Positions 1 to 11,612 of a DNA stretch of 64,000 bases are shown here, in pieces (the first letter of the stretch is position 1; every line of letters begins with the position of its first letter). The position numbers and the translations under genes were made by a program. Location of the stretch: NCBI GenBank assembly GCA_027924585.1, contig BSBM01000825.1, positions 1,530,001 to 1,594,000 on the forward strand, written 5' to 3'. Under the pieces are notes generated by a model. It searched no databases, was not told the DNA's origin, and worked only from the letters and a program-made list of their open reading frames with translations. The stretch comes from Larix kaempferi (taxonomy: Eukaryota > Streptophyta > Pinopsida > Pinales > Pinaceae).

Positions 1-133
1 CATATCCACAAGAAGCCCATGGTTTGCTGACATAGCAAACTATTTAGTCTCTGGGAAGTTTCCATAACATTACAGTTACAAAGAGAAGATTAAAGTAATA
101 AGGAAAAGTGCCACATACACATGGATAGAGGGC

Positions 134-1287
134 ATGCTCTTCAAACAAGGACTAGATCAAATACTCAGAAGGTGCATTAGAGAAGATGAAGTGCATGACA
201 TAATGCATGCCACTCACAATGAACCATGCGGAGGACACTATGCTGCAAAGAGGACAGCCTATAAAATTTTGCAAATAGGGTACTATTGGCCAACACTCCA
301 CAAGGATGATTATGAATACGTTTCACACTGTGATGATTTCCAAAGGATGGGGAAACCAACACAAAAAGAAGAAATGCCACTCCATCCACAAATCTCCTTG
401 GAGGCATTCGAAAAATGGGGGTTTGATTTCGTTGGTCCAATCAACCCACAGTCTAATCAAAAATGCTACATCCTAGTATGCACTGACTACCTTACAAGGT
501 AGACTGAGGTAGCAGCACTTGCTGCAGCCAATGAAACCAACGTGGAAAAATTCTTCACTGAGCAGATATTTCACAAGTTTGGAGTACCAAGAGAACTAGT
601 TTCTGATCAAGTCCCACAATTTACATCAAATTTAATAGAAGACTTGCTTAAAAGAAACAATGTCAAACATAGATAGTCCTCCTCCTATCACCCTCAAGCA
701 AATGGTCAAGCTGAGGTAACCAAGAGAGAATTAGAGAGGATTTTGACAAAGTCTTTCCAACTCCACAAAAGAGATTGGGCTGACAAACTGAGTGAGGTAG
801 TTTGGGCCTATAATACCACATGGAAGACAACAATAGGATTCACACCTTATGAAATAGTATATGGAAAGAAATTCTTGCTGCCAATTGAATTTGAAATAAA
901 GACATTAAGAATTGTAGCAGAGTTAAATATGGAACTATCAGAGATACAACAAGAACGCATGCTACATTGAATCAACTGGATGAGCAACGCCAACAAGCAC
1001 TTTCCCATACTGAAATCATCCAACAGCAAAGGAATAAGTGGCATGACAAACACCTAAAGGATAAAAAGTTCAAGGAAGGTGACTGGGCACTACTCTATGA
1101 CTCTAGGTTTCACACATTCAAGGGAAAGCTAACAACCAGATGGCTGGGACCTTACATAATTCAAAATATCTATGAAAATGGAGTTGTAAGGATCATTACA
1201 ATTGATGAAGAGGAGTTCCCCATGATAGTAAATGGACATCGGCTCAAACTTTACAAGAAGCCACAGTTAAAGGAGGAGTTTACATAA
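134..1287 (+). pseudogene. Integrase of element A (broken)
   Basis: This encodes the zinc-binding domain, catalytic core and C-terminal tail of a gypsy integrase, which inserts element cDNA into chromosomes. An HHCC-type region is visible (HNEPCGGHYAAKR, then CDDFQRMGK, in which the last cysteine has become phenylalanine). The core follows (EKWGFDFVGPINP, then VPRELVSDQVPQF with the second catalytic Asp, then YHPQANGQAEV with the Glu). The tail reads KEGDWALLYDSR and RWLGPYII. Breaks: TAG at 500-502 where the family has Trp, TAG at 674-676, and a one-base frameshift near 960-967. After that shift the frame is open to 1287. It cannot make a functional enzyme. Confidence 0.88.
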
Positions 1288-1289
1288 TT

Positions 1290-2635
1290 AATCTACCAGC
1301 AACAACTGATGCTGATAGAGAGCATGGAAAATCTTTGAAATTCAGTTCATAAAAATAAATAGAAAAGAAAAAAATAGAAAGAAAAAAAAAATGCTAAAAA
1401 AAAACAAAGAAGCAAAATGAAAAAAGGAATGAAAAAAAAGAAAAGAAAGAAGAGAGAAAAAAAACAATAAGAAAAAAGAAAATGATAAGAAAAAACATGA
1501 GAAAGGGGAATAAGCAAAATGCCAAATACCAAACTACAGAAAAGATACAATCAGGTAAACACGGGTAAAATTGCAGGGCATCATACATCCCCAAGAAGAA
1601 CCAGCATGCACACTGCAGACAAATCAAATCAAGAGAGCTAGGTATCAATAATCAAGCAAGCCAGTCATATATTCAAGTCAACAGCAAAGATATCACACTA
1701 CAGAATTCAATCAAGAGATCCTACCATCGAATACAAGCAAGCCAACAATCTAATAAAGTGAGCCATCAAATTATCAACATTGCAGCAACCAAGTGAGCCA
1801 GCCACGTAATCAAGAAGAAATCAAAGGTATCAACTTCTACAGAATTCATTTCCAGCAAACAAGCTATTCAATCACATCTGCAATATCTTCACGCAAGCCT
1901 TCCATCTATTCAAGAGAGCCAACCTAGATTACAACAACACAAAGAATAATCAGCAACCCAATGAAAAAGCATCATCACAAAATCAAATCAAAAGAATTCC
2001 ACGCAGTTCAAAAGCAGCTAATACAGCAAATTCAAACGAACCAAAGGAAAAAGCAGCAAGCGCACGTAACTACTAACATGCCAAAATTTACTACAGACAA
2101 TGCCAAATCTACTACAAAATCCAGCGCACATAAAAATCGAGCCAAATCATGAACTCAGGTACGCTAAAGCATAACGAGGTAATCTCTAAACATCTTTGTT
2201 TTATTTTTAAGGTCAAATCATTATCTCGCAAAACAGTTATTTCCGAAGCTGAGGACAGCTTTTAAATTAAGTCGACGGCAAGGTTCAGACTACCTCACGA
2301 GATCATGATTAGCCACCTTCATCATATCAGCAAATGATAAACCCGCATCTAGCCACCATACTTCCAAATAATCGGAGCAGAAGTGCAATGTACAATCATG
2401 AAACAAAATGCATGGCTCGATCAAGCAGCAAGTACAACAAACATTGATGACGATAAGTGCGGAAGGCAGTTAAGTAAGGCTGCATAATCTTAAAAAGCTA
2501 GTTTTTCATATACGAAACCTCTCAGAACTCTCCAGAAGCAAGGAACTGGAAGTTAGTGTGGTCACGCAGCCAACAATCCGGCCCTCGAACATGTAATCAA
2601 CCTTGACCATTTGAGGTAAGATATCTACGCTCCAA
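1290..2635 (+). other. Non-coding spacer of element A, purine-rich at its left end
   Basis: No convincing gene. Positions about 1345-1500 are almost entirely A and G, with long A runs. The rest is rich in CAA, CAAG and AGCCA words. The spacer separates integrase from the downstream extra ORF. Open frames on the opposite strand of the purine tract are only a consequence of composition. Element F has a comparable spacer between its integrase and its extra ORF. Confidence 0.6.
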
Positions 2636-4949
2636 GTGTTGGTTTATTGTTATAGTAAAGGATTTCAGGATGACAAAAGGTTTCAAGAAAAGCGAACCAG
2701 AGGAACACAGTGCTATTTATCAGAACCCGCAAATCTTAAGATCATCCATAGCGCGGGCTGGATACCTTTCATCTTAGGATTGAAAGGATACAATACAAAG
2801 GTGGCTCTGGATTTTGCAAGAAATTTAAAGCATATCAAGGATGAATAATTCGTCACCCGAGTGAAGGGGTTACGTATAAGGCTGGATGATGAAGTGATTT
2901 CCAAATTCACTGGTCTACCAATGGGTTTGCATTGGAGCAAGGATGACCGAAAGGCAAACCATGAAGCAAAGGAATCATTTTTCGAGCAAGGAAAGGTCTA
3001 CAACGAAGATAAAAATGAAGTCAAAAGACTCTCCATGCCGGCACCATGGGATGAAATGGCTGCAATCGTCCAGAAATACATTAAATGCACTGGTAGGCTA
3101 AGTTATGTTCCTATTTTTCATTTTCAAATTCTAGAGTTGTTGAGGCACAGGGTCCATCTTCCACCGAACAACAACATTAGCATTCCATACTATGTGCTTC
3201 TATCTCTGGCAAAAATGAGCAAGAAAGTGATTAAAGGAAAAGAGGATGCTTTAGCCCACCATGGGCTGATCAAATTGATCGTTTGTGAGGAATTAAAAGT
3301 GCAGATCCCAGAGCTTTCTTGGGAAGAATTTGTGTTGGTATCTGCTGAGGATGTTCAAAGAATGAAGGGTACACCCATAGTTGGCATACCCCTACCTCCT
3401 GGATCAAAGAGCAAGACCGCCTCTACATTAGGGACTAAGAGAAAAATCGACCTGGACAACATGGTTGATACCCTGGTGAAGATAAAGCATTCACGAGATG
3501 ACTACCCCAAAACGAATCCAGGGATTTCTACCAACAATCAAGGGCCGAAGAGATGAAGTAAAAGATTCACACAAGCATCCAGAATCCGAATTACCAAGGA
3601 GGAGAAAAGGGAACCCAATCCCCTAGTTCAAAATGTGTCTGAGGAGGATGATGATCTGTGGGTAGATCAAGAAGATCCCACTACACCAGAAGAACTGGAT
3701 GAACAAGAAGAGCAGTATGTAGAAGAGGAGCAGGATGAACAAGAAGAGCAGGATGCAGAAGAAGAGTTGGATGAACAAGAAGAGCAGGATGAACAAGAAG
3801 AACAGGATGCAAAAGAAGAAGAGAATGCACAAGAAGAGCAAGATAACTTCCAGGGGAACCTTCTTGAGCACAATGAAAACCCTGGAATCATCAACCAAAT
3901 ACCTGAGGCACAAGAAGAACTAGAAAAGCTCAGAAAGGAGCTGGCCACATTGAGAATTGAATCATGAAGCTAGCCAACGTCTCCCCTATTTTCACCTAAA
4001 AAGACACAAATTCTGAAAATGCATCATGCAGGGGAGCTAAAACTGGCTGAGCAGAAAAAATCAGCCCTTAAAAAGAATTTGGCTAAGGCACAAGAGGAGT
4101 TAGCCAAAAAGGACCAGGATATTGTTCAATTGAGGGACGTTTTGGCTACTACCACTAAAATATATGATAAACTACTAGACCTCAGGCCGCCATCAGCAAT
4201 TTATGCAGTTTATCTACAAGAAAAGTGGGGCAAATTCTAGCTCCAAAGGTTAAAACAGGGACTCCCAATAGAGATAAACTCCCGCAAAGAATTTATGGAT
4301 GCATATCTAAACTCCACAGAGTTGGACAAGGACCAGCTACGTGAATTTTTCTTTAGTTCCTAGCTCACCCAACTGGTCTCCAAACCCTTACATGGGCGAT
4401 TTCTAGTTGAGGGCACTGTGTTCATGGATGAATCATGAAATTGAACGAGCTCAGGACTACCACATTTACGTTGCAACAAAATGGAAAAATCCATTAATGG
4501 TCAGGGCAGAGGCGACTCACCCTGAAAGAATAATTTACAACCATAGGATCCTCACCCACGATGAGGAGTTGATCCCCATTCTCCTTGCGAAGCAACAGTA
4601 GGCTATGGCACACTTTGATGTTACTCTCCAAAGCACACACAAAGAGGTTCATGAGTCTATTAATGAAAGATGGCGTAGAGTAGCAAGTGATCTAAAAAGA
4701 AGAGAGCTCCACTCCTCTCTTAGACTTGAAGCTGCTCTTTTCAAAGCCAAACTCTACAGGGAATCCTTGAGAAGGAATCAACTCAGATGGATTGGATTGA
4801 GGTTGAATCACCCATTTTTCCTTCCCCTAGTTATTAAGGAACAGAGTAATGAGGAAGAAGAGAGGAGAGCATGGGTCAAGGAGGATCAGAGCATGGGATA
4901 CTACAGGCAGGCAAGGACCCCCAGGGTGGTAGCATGGGACATCAGATAA
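2636..4949 (+). pseudogene. Extra ORF of element A (3' of integrase), decayed
   Basis: This is one coding frame of roughly 770 codons interrupted by stops at 2846-2848, 3554-3556, 3965-3967 and 4238-4240, with a frameshift near 4420. The N-terminal part (about 2720-3360) is a globular domain of the kind often annotated as putative plant transposon protein; recognisable words are SAGWIPFILGLKGYN and ISKFTGLPMGLHW. Next comes an acidic Glu/Gln/Asp repeat (3640-3860), then a Lys/Glu/Leu-rich predicted coiled coil (3920-4200), then a basic region (4605-4949). No enzyme motif is visible. It sits where an env-like gene would lie in gypsy elements, but I see no signal peptide or membrane segment. 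Function unknown. Confidence 0.65.
3640..3870 (+). repeat. Acidic EEQDEQEEQDA-type codon repeat
   Basis: Within the extra ORF of element A there is an imperfect tandem repeat of a roughly 15-30 bp unit (GAACAAGAAGAGCAGGATG and variants). It encodes Glu-, Gln- and Asp-rich peptides such as DEQEEQDAEEELDEQEEQ. Because the unit is a multiple of three, several frames on both strands stay open, which yields spurious Cys/Ser-rich and Phe/Leu-rich open frames on the other strand. The repeat probably grew by slippage. An acidic linker between a globular domain and a coiled coil is plausible. Confidence 0.8.
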
Positions 4950-5000
4950 GTCGTCAGTGAGCTGAATATGTCACCCAAGGATGGGTGAATCCTTCAAGTA

Positions 5001-5010
5001 TGGGGGAGAA
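5001..5010 (+). promoter_or_regulatory. Polypurine tract of element A
   Basis: TGGGGGAGAA lies directly before the TG that opens the 3' LTR, about 50 bases after the extra ORF ends. A short G-rich purine run at this place primes plus-strand DNA synthesis in LTR retrotransposons. It fixes the element orientation as plus. Confidence 0.8.
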
Positions 5011-5570
5011 TGATGGGTCCAAGTTGTAGGTATCTGATATCCTTTTTCCCCACAGTAAAGCACAAGAAAGGGTGAAGAAATACACTTGTTTTGTGGGAGA
5101 AATGATTTACCTTGATTATTTAATGAACTTGTTTTAAAGATTATTCTTGTATGTTTGAATGCATGTTCAATAAACTAATTATATGAAAATCGAGTATGAT
5201 TGAGCAGGTCCAGGTACACTAAGGGACAAACACGCAAATCAAGCGAAGGACTAAAAGATCATACAAATCTCACTGCATTTTTCCCGATTTCTAGAAATAA
5301 CTCCTGTTCAAATAGAATCGGAAATTAGACATAGAGTTAGCTTAAGCATTAGAGGCATATATATACGGTCCTCTCGGTTAGCGAGAGGGTCTTGTTGCCA
5401 TTTTTTAGAATCATCGTTTTACGTTTTTATATTGCTGAGACAATTTCTGTTACAGACTTTTATCAAACCATGAAGTTACTATTTTGAATAAAGATTTGAT
5501 GTTCCTTTCAATTCGACATCTATAAGTTTTCTCCACTCCTGAGTATGGGTTGGAGAGGGCCCCTCCAACA
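5011..5570 (+). repeat. 3' LTR of element A
   Basis: It begins TGATGGGTCC right after the PPT. It holds a TATA-like run (CATATATATACGG, about 5355-5367), a 7-bp hairpin 5370-5388 just downstream, and AATAAA at 5487-5492, in the usual U3-R-U5 order. The proposed end CTCCAACA at 5570 gives about 560 bp, but no second copy is present to confirm it. Confidence 0.6.
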
Positions 5571-6453
5571 CGTAAGTTAGGAGGTTTTAATGTTCAGGTA
5601 TTTTTCATTATGTGCCTTGTCTTGACTTAATCTATATTGCATGTGAAAGTATTCTTGATGACATTCAAATAGCACAATTTGATTTCTATAGTAAAGCGAC
5701 CAGTCTGATTCCGTAGTAGTTTATAGCGCATTATGTAGTTCAGTAACGTTGTTTCTGTAGTCCTATAGCAGCATTCTGCCAAGACATATTTGGACACTTA
5801 TTTTCCTATGTGCTTGCATTACTTATGAAACAATGATCCAGATCTTGAAGCTCATGCACTTTCCCATTATTATAGTTGCTCATAAAGATTGATTACTTTC
5901 AGTACTTTGGTTAATTGATGATTAATTCACAGCATTAGATGATTGCATTCTGAACTTTGTTTTTGGCATTTGAATATTCTATATCAGATCTCCAGTTTAT
6001 GTATTTGAATTGCAATATTTAATTCTTCAATTAGAGATCCAGCTTTCGGTATTTTAGAATAGATCTGTCAAGTTTCAGCATTCAAATTCACAGTATAGGT
6101 TTACTACTTTCTGCAATTTAATTATTAAGGTATATTTACTATTTTTAGCATTTAAACTTCTTAAACATAGGTTTACTGTTTTCAGCATTCAAAACTTCTC
6201 ATCATAGGTATTTCTCATCCATAGATTAGGCAATCCTTTCACAGCTTATTCAATTTCCTTTTTAGGAAAACCTTTAAAGATTGATACCAACACCCAACCA
6301 CGACAAAGACTATCCTATAAGAGCACATGTAGTGCCTGCACCTCTGAAGTTTGTATGTCCCCTAGGTTGATAATTAAAGTAGGCTCCTAGTCTAGATGCC
6401 CTCATTAGGCATCCATTCTAAGAGCTCACCAGACGTCATCCTTACCTGATCCT
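5571..6453. other. Non-coding stretch with degenerate AT-rich repeats
   Basis: No gene is visible. Between about 5990 and 6215 a motif close to ATAGGTTTACTACTTTCTGC recurs several times in degraded form, mixed with TTTCAGCATTCAAA. The stretch joins the LTR of element A to the broken pol of element B and may be remnant LTR or leader sequence. Confidence 0.4.
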
Positions 6454-7056
6454 TTGCTCCGTAATTTTCATTCCAACGAGTCCATTATGGAGATTATGAG
6501 CGTGGATAACCCTCTGTGGGAAGACCTTCACTGTCGATCGTCGTTCCTACCCCCATTGGATTCTGTGGAGAACAACATCACCACCATTTTTTCACTGGAT
6601 GTCTATCCTTTCCCCCAGTCACCGATACTCGCGTTTCATATAGTCACTGAGGGCAACTTGGAAAACATTGACCCCACCATTCTGGTTGAAATTTTGATTA
6701 CCCCTGGTGTTGTGGAACACATTCATTTAGGCCAGAACTGTCCTCTCGAAGAGATCGCCATTTTCACGGCCTTATTCAAGCAATTTCGCTACGTGTTTTC
6801 TTGGACATACGAGGAGATGCCCAGGATATATCCTGCTATCGTTTCACATGAGATCAAAACCTATCCCAACGCTAAACCAGTCCATCAAAAGTTACGACCA
6901 GTACACCCTCGAAAAACTACGGCGATTAAGGTAGAAATTGAAAATATCTTGAAGTCCGCCTTCATCTACCTTGTTCCGTTAACAAAATGGGTCTCAAATG
7001 TCATCCATGTGGCTAAGAAACAGAGCACCATCCATGTGTTGATTATAGGGATCTGA
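6454..7056 (+). pseudogene. Pre-RT linker and N-terminal RT of element B
   Basis: This frame corresponds to the linker and first part of the reverse transcriptase. Recognisable words are FSWTYEEMPRIYPAIV (family: YEEMPG.DP), AKPVHQKLRPVHPRK, and VPLTKWVSNVIHVAKKQ (family: WVSNPVPVNKKQGT). The matching part of element C (35930-36310) aligns well. It ends at a TGA (7054-7056) after substitutions near the first catalytic block. Several residues expected to be conserved have changed, so it is inactive. Confidence 0.8.
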
Positions 7057-7620
7057 ACAAGGCTTGTCCTAAGGACAACTACCCCACTCCCTTCATTGAC
7101 CAGATCATTGAAAATTGTGCTGGGAGTGTCATATTCTCATTCATGGATGGATTTTCCGGTTACAGCCAGATTGAGATCCACCCGACCAACCAACATAAGA
7201 GGGCTTTCATCTTACCCTGGGCATTTTTTCTTATCGCAAAATCCCTTTTGGTCTTAAAAATGCTAGTGCTACATTCTAGTGGGCCATGTCGTATGCTTTT
7301 CATGATGTGAAGGACTTTGTGGAATATTATCTTGATGATCTCCATCCTCATTCGCATCAATGTGAATTCCACATCGATCATCTGATGGTCGTATTCCTCA
7401 GATCCCGATGGTATAACATCTATCTGAACCCTCACAAATGTATCTTCTGCGTCGAGTATGGATGCCTCCTGATTTTATCATTTCGAAAGATGGGATCCAC
7501 ATTGATCCCTTGAAGGTGGAAGCCATTGTCGCTCTCCCACCTCATACTGACATTACGGAACTTCAAATTTTGCAAGGGAAGGCAACTTACCTATGATTTT
7601 TTTCTGTAATTTCACTCAGA
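7041..7620 (+). pseudogene. RT palm region of element B, frameshifted
   Basis: The RT palm can be followed through three frames. DYRDLNKACPKDN and FSFMDGFSGYSQIEI are read from 7041 to about 7210. A shift near 7215 gives FSYRKIPFGLKNASATF and the catalytic YLDD (7328-7339). A second shift before 7471 gives the DFIISKDG and HIDPLKVEAIVALP block. Order and spacing match element C. Multiple shifts and stops make it a pseudogene. Confidence 0.8.
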
Positions 7621-7634
7621 ATACATAGGGATAT

Positions 7635-8129
7635 ATGATATTACTGAAGAAGGACGTCCTGTTCATTTGGGATGAGCAAGCGCAACAATCCTTCGACAGT
7701 TTGAAACATGCCATTACCCATGCCCCTATGCTCCCACCGCCCAATTACTACAAGTATTACATCCTTTATCTTTCCACTTCTTCCACCATGATCGCCATGG
7801 TCTTGGTCCAGGCGGACAACAACGCCCAGAAACATGTGATCTATTACCTCAGTAAGGGTCTTATTGACTCTGAAACGCGTTACTCACATGTCGAGAAACT
7901 CGCTCTCACGGCAGTCATTGCCATCCAAAAGTTCTGTCATTATATACTGCTCCGCACCACCACCATTATCATCGAATTGAACCCCATCTACCACGTTCTG
8001 ACACGTCAAGTGCTTGGGGGAAATTATTCACGTTGGATCGTGACACTTCAAGAATTCAATCTCCTCTTCGAGAAGTCTAAGTCAAAGAAATATTTGGTGT
8101 TTTCCGAGCTCATTTGTGATCTTCCCTGA
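7635..8129 (+). pseudogene. First (gypsy-type) RNase H of element B
   Basis: This is the RNase H normally fused to gypsy RT, which removes RNA from RNA:DNA hybrids. FIWDEQAQQSFDSLKHAITHAP, then YILYLSTSSTMIAMVLVQ, then YSHVEKLALTAV and RWIVTLQEFNLLF are recognisable. The aspartate expected in the YLDAS-type block is serine here (YLSTS), so the first catalytic residue is missing. The same loss is seen in element C. That is consistent with this domain having become a structural tether, with catalysis supplied by the second RNase H further downstream. Confidence 0.8.
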
Positions 8130-8174
8130 CCTTATTTAGGATCTAAGCCCAACGATTCTCTTCCAGATGAGTCA

Positions 8175-9437
8175 TTGTTCCTCATCAACACAGCAGACCC
8201 ATGGTATGGAGATATTACCTTATTTATTCAAACCCAACGGTTCAACCCTCAACTGTCTCGTGACAATCTTCGTCACCACGCCAAGTATTACTTGATCATT
8301 AGCGATACCCTGTATCGTTGTAGTGTTGATTCTATTCTTAGATGTTGTCTAACACACGAGGAGGCTGAACACGTCTTGAATGAGTGTCACTTTGGGGCTT
8401 GTGGAGGTCATCTCTCTTGGATGGCTATGGCCCAAAAGATATTACGCGCGGGATATTACTGGCCATCCATCTTTAAATATTGCATTGAGGCCATTAAGAA
8501 ATGTCCCCCATGCCAGGATTTTCAAACGAAAAACCGCTCCCACCCAGCCCCATTACACCCATTTATTGTCATGGGACCCTTTGCGAAATGGGGCATAGAT
8601 TTCATGCACTGTAAGCCTACCTCGGTCGAGGGGCATGGTTACTTCATAGTAGCCATGGATTATTTTACTAAATTGGCCAAGGCTATTCCTACATACAACA
8701 AAGACGACAAAACCACCGCACTCTTCATGTTCAACCATGTCATTGCACAATTCAGAGTTCCACAAGCCATAGTCACCGATCATGGATCTCACTTCTAGAA
8801 CCATATGGTAGACAAATTGAGAGCCAGACTAGGTTTTTGTCATGAAAACTCAACCCATTACTACCCACATTCCAACGGACAAGTAGAGGCCATCAACAAG
8901 GTCTTTAAAATCATGATCCAATGCATGGTGGGTACACACAAGTCAAACTGGCATAACATGCTCTTTTCTGCACTATGGGCATATCGGACCTCCTTCAAGA
9001 CTACCACCATATTTACACCACTCCAATTACTTTACGGATTGGAGGAAGTCCTACCAATAGAGTGCGAGATTCCATCTCTCAAACTCGTAGTTGAACTTCT
9101 TCCAAACACCACTGCCGAGGAAGAACACTTCCTCTACCTAGAAAAACTTGACGAGACCTGCCGCGATGTTGCTCTTGCCAGCAAGGCACATAATAAGCGC
9201 ATCAAATCTTAGTATGATTAGTCGGTTAAACCTCGTGTCTTCAACGAGGGTGATTTGGTCCTCACATACGACCAAAAACACGATAAGCTGGGGGCAGGTA
9301 AGTTTGAGTCCATGTGGCATGGACCATACATAGTGAAGCGTGTTTTGGAGAAGGGAGCCTACGAGCTAGAGGATTATGATGGGATACCTTTGGGAGAGCC
9401 CCACAATGGGCTCTACCTGAAGAGGTACTATGCCTGA
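8175..9437 (+). pseudogene. Integrase of element B (broken by three stops)
   Basis: All three integrase parts are in one frame. They are an HHCC zinc domain (H in HEEAEHVLNECH, CPPCQDF), the core (FAKWGIDFMHCKP, VTDHGSHF, then YYPHSNGQVEAINK) and a C-terminal tail (FNEGDLVLTYDQKHDK, FESMWHGPYIVKRVL, GLYLKRYYA). Stops interrupt it at 8796-8798, 9210-9212 and 9219-9221. D, D and E of the core are retained. It ends at TGA 9435-9437, and about 125 non-coding bases follow before the second RNase H ORF. Confidence 0.87.
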
Positions 9438-9562
9438 TTTTTTCATGCATGAGTACTCTGTATATACTGTACATGGCATGTGTTTTGTGTGGTGTGACGC
9501 TTTGTTTTCTTGTGTCTAGATCTTGTTTCCCTACTTATACCATGTTCTATCTGCATTTGCAG

Positions 9563-9976
9563 ATGGAAACCGGCTATGGATTCGTGGACGACACCAGTCG
9601 GCATACCCGTAACCTTGCTTCGGCATCCTCGGTACTTTATTCCCCCACCGGTGAGCTTATCGACTCAGGATAAATTTGTCTAGGATACGCAACCAACAAC
9701 GCCGCAAAATACCAGGTGGTGATTGGAACCCTAATCGACACTCTTTCCTTGGGTATGAGCCACATTGTGATCCACCTGGATTCACAATTAGTGGTTTCTC
9801 TTCTAAATCAGATTTATTCTACCCGCGACCCCACTTTGCTTCGTCTCTTCTGACGAGTTCATCTCCTGGAAAGGTCCTTTGAATCTATTCAATACCTGCA
9901 CATTCCACGAGATATGAATGTAGTTCCTAACTCGATGGCCAACTTCATTCTAGATTGGTACATTACACACACATAA
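9563..9976 (+). pseudogene. Second RNase H (archaeal/type-I-like) of element B, after integrase
   Basis: A separate ORF in a different frame from integrase starts with ATG at 9563 and shows an RNase HI fold: GYGFVDDTSR (first Asp), TNNAAKYQVVIGTL (where the second acidic residue, normally Glu, has become Lys), HIVIHLDSQLVVSLLNQ (third Asp) and IPRDMNVVPNSMANF (fourth Asp changed to Asn). Two in-frame stops, at 9671-9673 and near 9850, complete the decay. The intact-site homologue is in element C. A pyrimidine-rich stretch ending TTTGCAG lies immediately before the ATG and resembles a splice acceptor. Confidence 0.78.
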
Positions 9977-10323
9977 CATATTTATAAAGTATAAAGATAG
10001 ACATAACATGTAAATTATCCATTGTATAAGCAAAACATGTAAACAAGATCTCATTAATCACCATTAGAACACATGATGTATAAAAACGACAATAGTGTCT
10101 GTATATATATAAATCGGTACAAAGTACAAAAATGGTAGTGCTGATACAAAAGTTTGAAGCATGCTAGATTTTGGTAAGAGTCATATCTACAATATTTGAA
10201 GCTCATAAGCTTTAAGTATATACATATATAAAACATGCACCTAAACCCTAGGTTGTGCATGGTAGCAGACTACGACCCTCACCACTTTCTGGAGCAGCGT
10301 GCCGAAACGTACTGATACTCCAA
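9977..10323. other. Non-coding gap between convergent sense and antisense genes of element B
   Basis: AT-rich with no recognisable gene. It separates the end of the plus-strand RNase H from the end of the minus-strand ORF, so both transcripts would terminate here. The palindrome array found at the same place in element C is not recognisable here. Confidence 0.5.
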
Positions 10324-11454
10324 CCGTCATCTTTTGGTAGCGATGGGTAGGTCATGGACACCCGGCTCTGGAATGTTAAAAGTCATCCTATGGAGGTTTT
10401 CCTCGAACTCCTCTAGCTCCTTGAGAGAATCACGGATCGTGGGGACCACCTCCAATACTGTCCCTCTCTGTGCAATGCGAGAGACTCCAAGCGGTCGCCC
10501 TGGACCCACGTCTGCAAGAAACGTATATAAGTTATCAACCCTACTCCAACAAAATCATAAATACATAAAATGAAAAAACACAAGTAGTTGTTCTTATTGA
10601 TATCATCCCACTGCACTCCATTAGGAAGCACCAAGTTGGGGTCCCCTCTGAAATCTGTACCGTGGTATGGGTAGTCCTCCACCATGAGGATCTGTCCCTA
10701 CAACCATGTGAAGACACCTGTGCTAAAACTGATGATGGGACCCCCCGCCACCATGGCGAGCCATCACCTCTTCCCACCTGATCATGTGGGAATCTCATGC
10801 ATCCCAGTCCTCAAGGTCCACCTGTGGGTGCAAGTGTGGCACCCACTCCAGCATGAAAGACACCACCATCGAACCATAACCAAACTGCTTTAGCGCCCTG
10901 CACTGGAATTTGGTCAACTGATCACAAATACTAGTGAGGATCCCCTCACACCAGTTTAACACAGTGGGATCCATACACTCCTCGGCGTACATCATCTAAG
11001 ATTTGCTCGCCAGATGAGCAAATTGGCAGCCATCTACCTGCACAATGGTAAAGAGTATCGTTCGAAGGGCTCGGTCCCATTAATCCTTGATGGGAATCTT
11101 CCCACCAGTCATTGGTGTACCTAGAGTACACCAGTGCTCGATCATGTCCTCTACAGAATGATCACCACCTCATGATCCATTCAAGGACACAGGATTTCCT
11201 CTCTGGGACAACCCTGTCAAAAAATAGATGTCCTCGACATCTATGGTCGGCGTGTGCTTACCAATCTGGAAATGCTACTGTAATGGGTCCCAGCATTGGA
11301 CCAGGTGTGTCAACAAAGGTACTTGGGACCTCATCCCCAACACTCGAAAATACTTGAGTAAACCACAGTTTCTCAATGCGGAAATACATTGCGGATCATT
11401 TTCCGCTTGTTCATCATCGAGCTCATGCTCGCGTTCTCACCACTCAAGAACCAT
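10324..11454 (-). pseudogene. Antisense ORF of element B, two exons, plant-mobile-domain-like
   Basis: Read on the minus strand, one frame runs from ATG (11454) to about 10690. Its words include LRNCGLLKYFRVLG, THLVQCWDP, VEDIYFLTGLS, GKIPIKD, QFGYGSMVVSFMLEWVPHL and RWEEVMARHGGGG. After a shift come VEDYPYHGTDFRGDP and a second exon (10511-10324) beginning VGPGRPLGV. About six stops and one shift break it. Words from FGYGS onward align with the minus-strand ORF of element C. I relate it to the antisense or plant-mobile-domain-like ORFs known from Tat-lineage elements. Its biochemical role is unknown. Confidence 0.72.
10512..10585 (-). other. Probable decayed intron of the antisense ORF
   Basis: A pyrimidine-rich minus-strand tract ends TTTCTTGCAG at 10512 directly before exon 2. 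The exon resumes with two bases and then GTG, the same phase as in element C. The donor expected near 10585, after the conserved Trp, reads AAGAACAAC instead of a GT site, so it appears mutated. Boundaries are inferred by comparison with element C. Confidence 0.55.
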
Positions 11455-11612
11455 TGTGCTCACTCCAAACTTGTCAAAAAAGGAATTTTAACACCAATAG
11501 AACTTTTCCCAACCATCAAAAGAGGTTTCCTTTGGTTATTTTTTGAGTTTGAGTTGGCAGTTTGCGCTGGCGCAGACGCTCATTTCGGACAGTGCAACAC
11601 CAGCGCAGAACA

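Larger units (their letters stand above)
1..5570 (+). mobile_element. Element A: Ty3/gypsy LTR retrotransposon, 3' part
   Basis: The window opens inside a gypsy element. From left to right it shows a broken integrase (134-1287), a purine-rich and CAA-rich spacer (about 1290-2635), a long decayed extra ORF (2636-4949), a polypurine tract (5001-5010) and a 3' LTR that starts TGATGGG at 5011. The order integrase, spacer, extra ORF, PPT, LTR is the same as in element F at the other end of the window. The 5' LTR, gag, protease and RT lie before the window. The right LTR end at about 5570 is inferred from a terminal CA (CTCCAACA) with a weak inverted match to the start. No target duplication can be tested. 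Confidence 0.8.

Noticed and set aside
1347-1648. Minus-strand Phe-rich, membrane-like open frames
   Set aside because: They lie opposite an A-rich purine tract; polyphenylalanine is a composition effect and no ATG-led gene structure is visible.
3623-3948. Minus-strand open frames rich in Phe/Leu/Ile or Ser/Cys opposite the acidic repeat
   Set aside because: Shadow of the GAA/GAG/CAA-rich repeat; the plus-strand frame belongs to the extra ORF with a consistent context.
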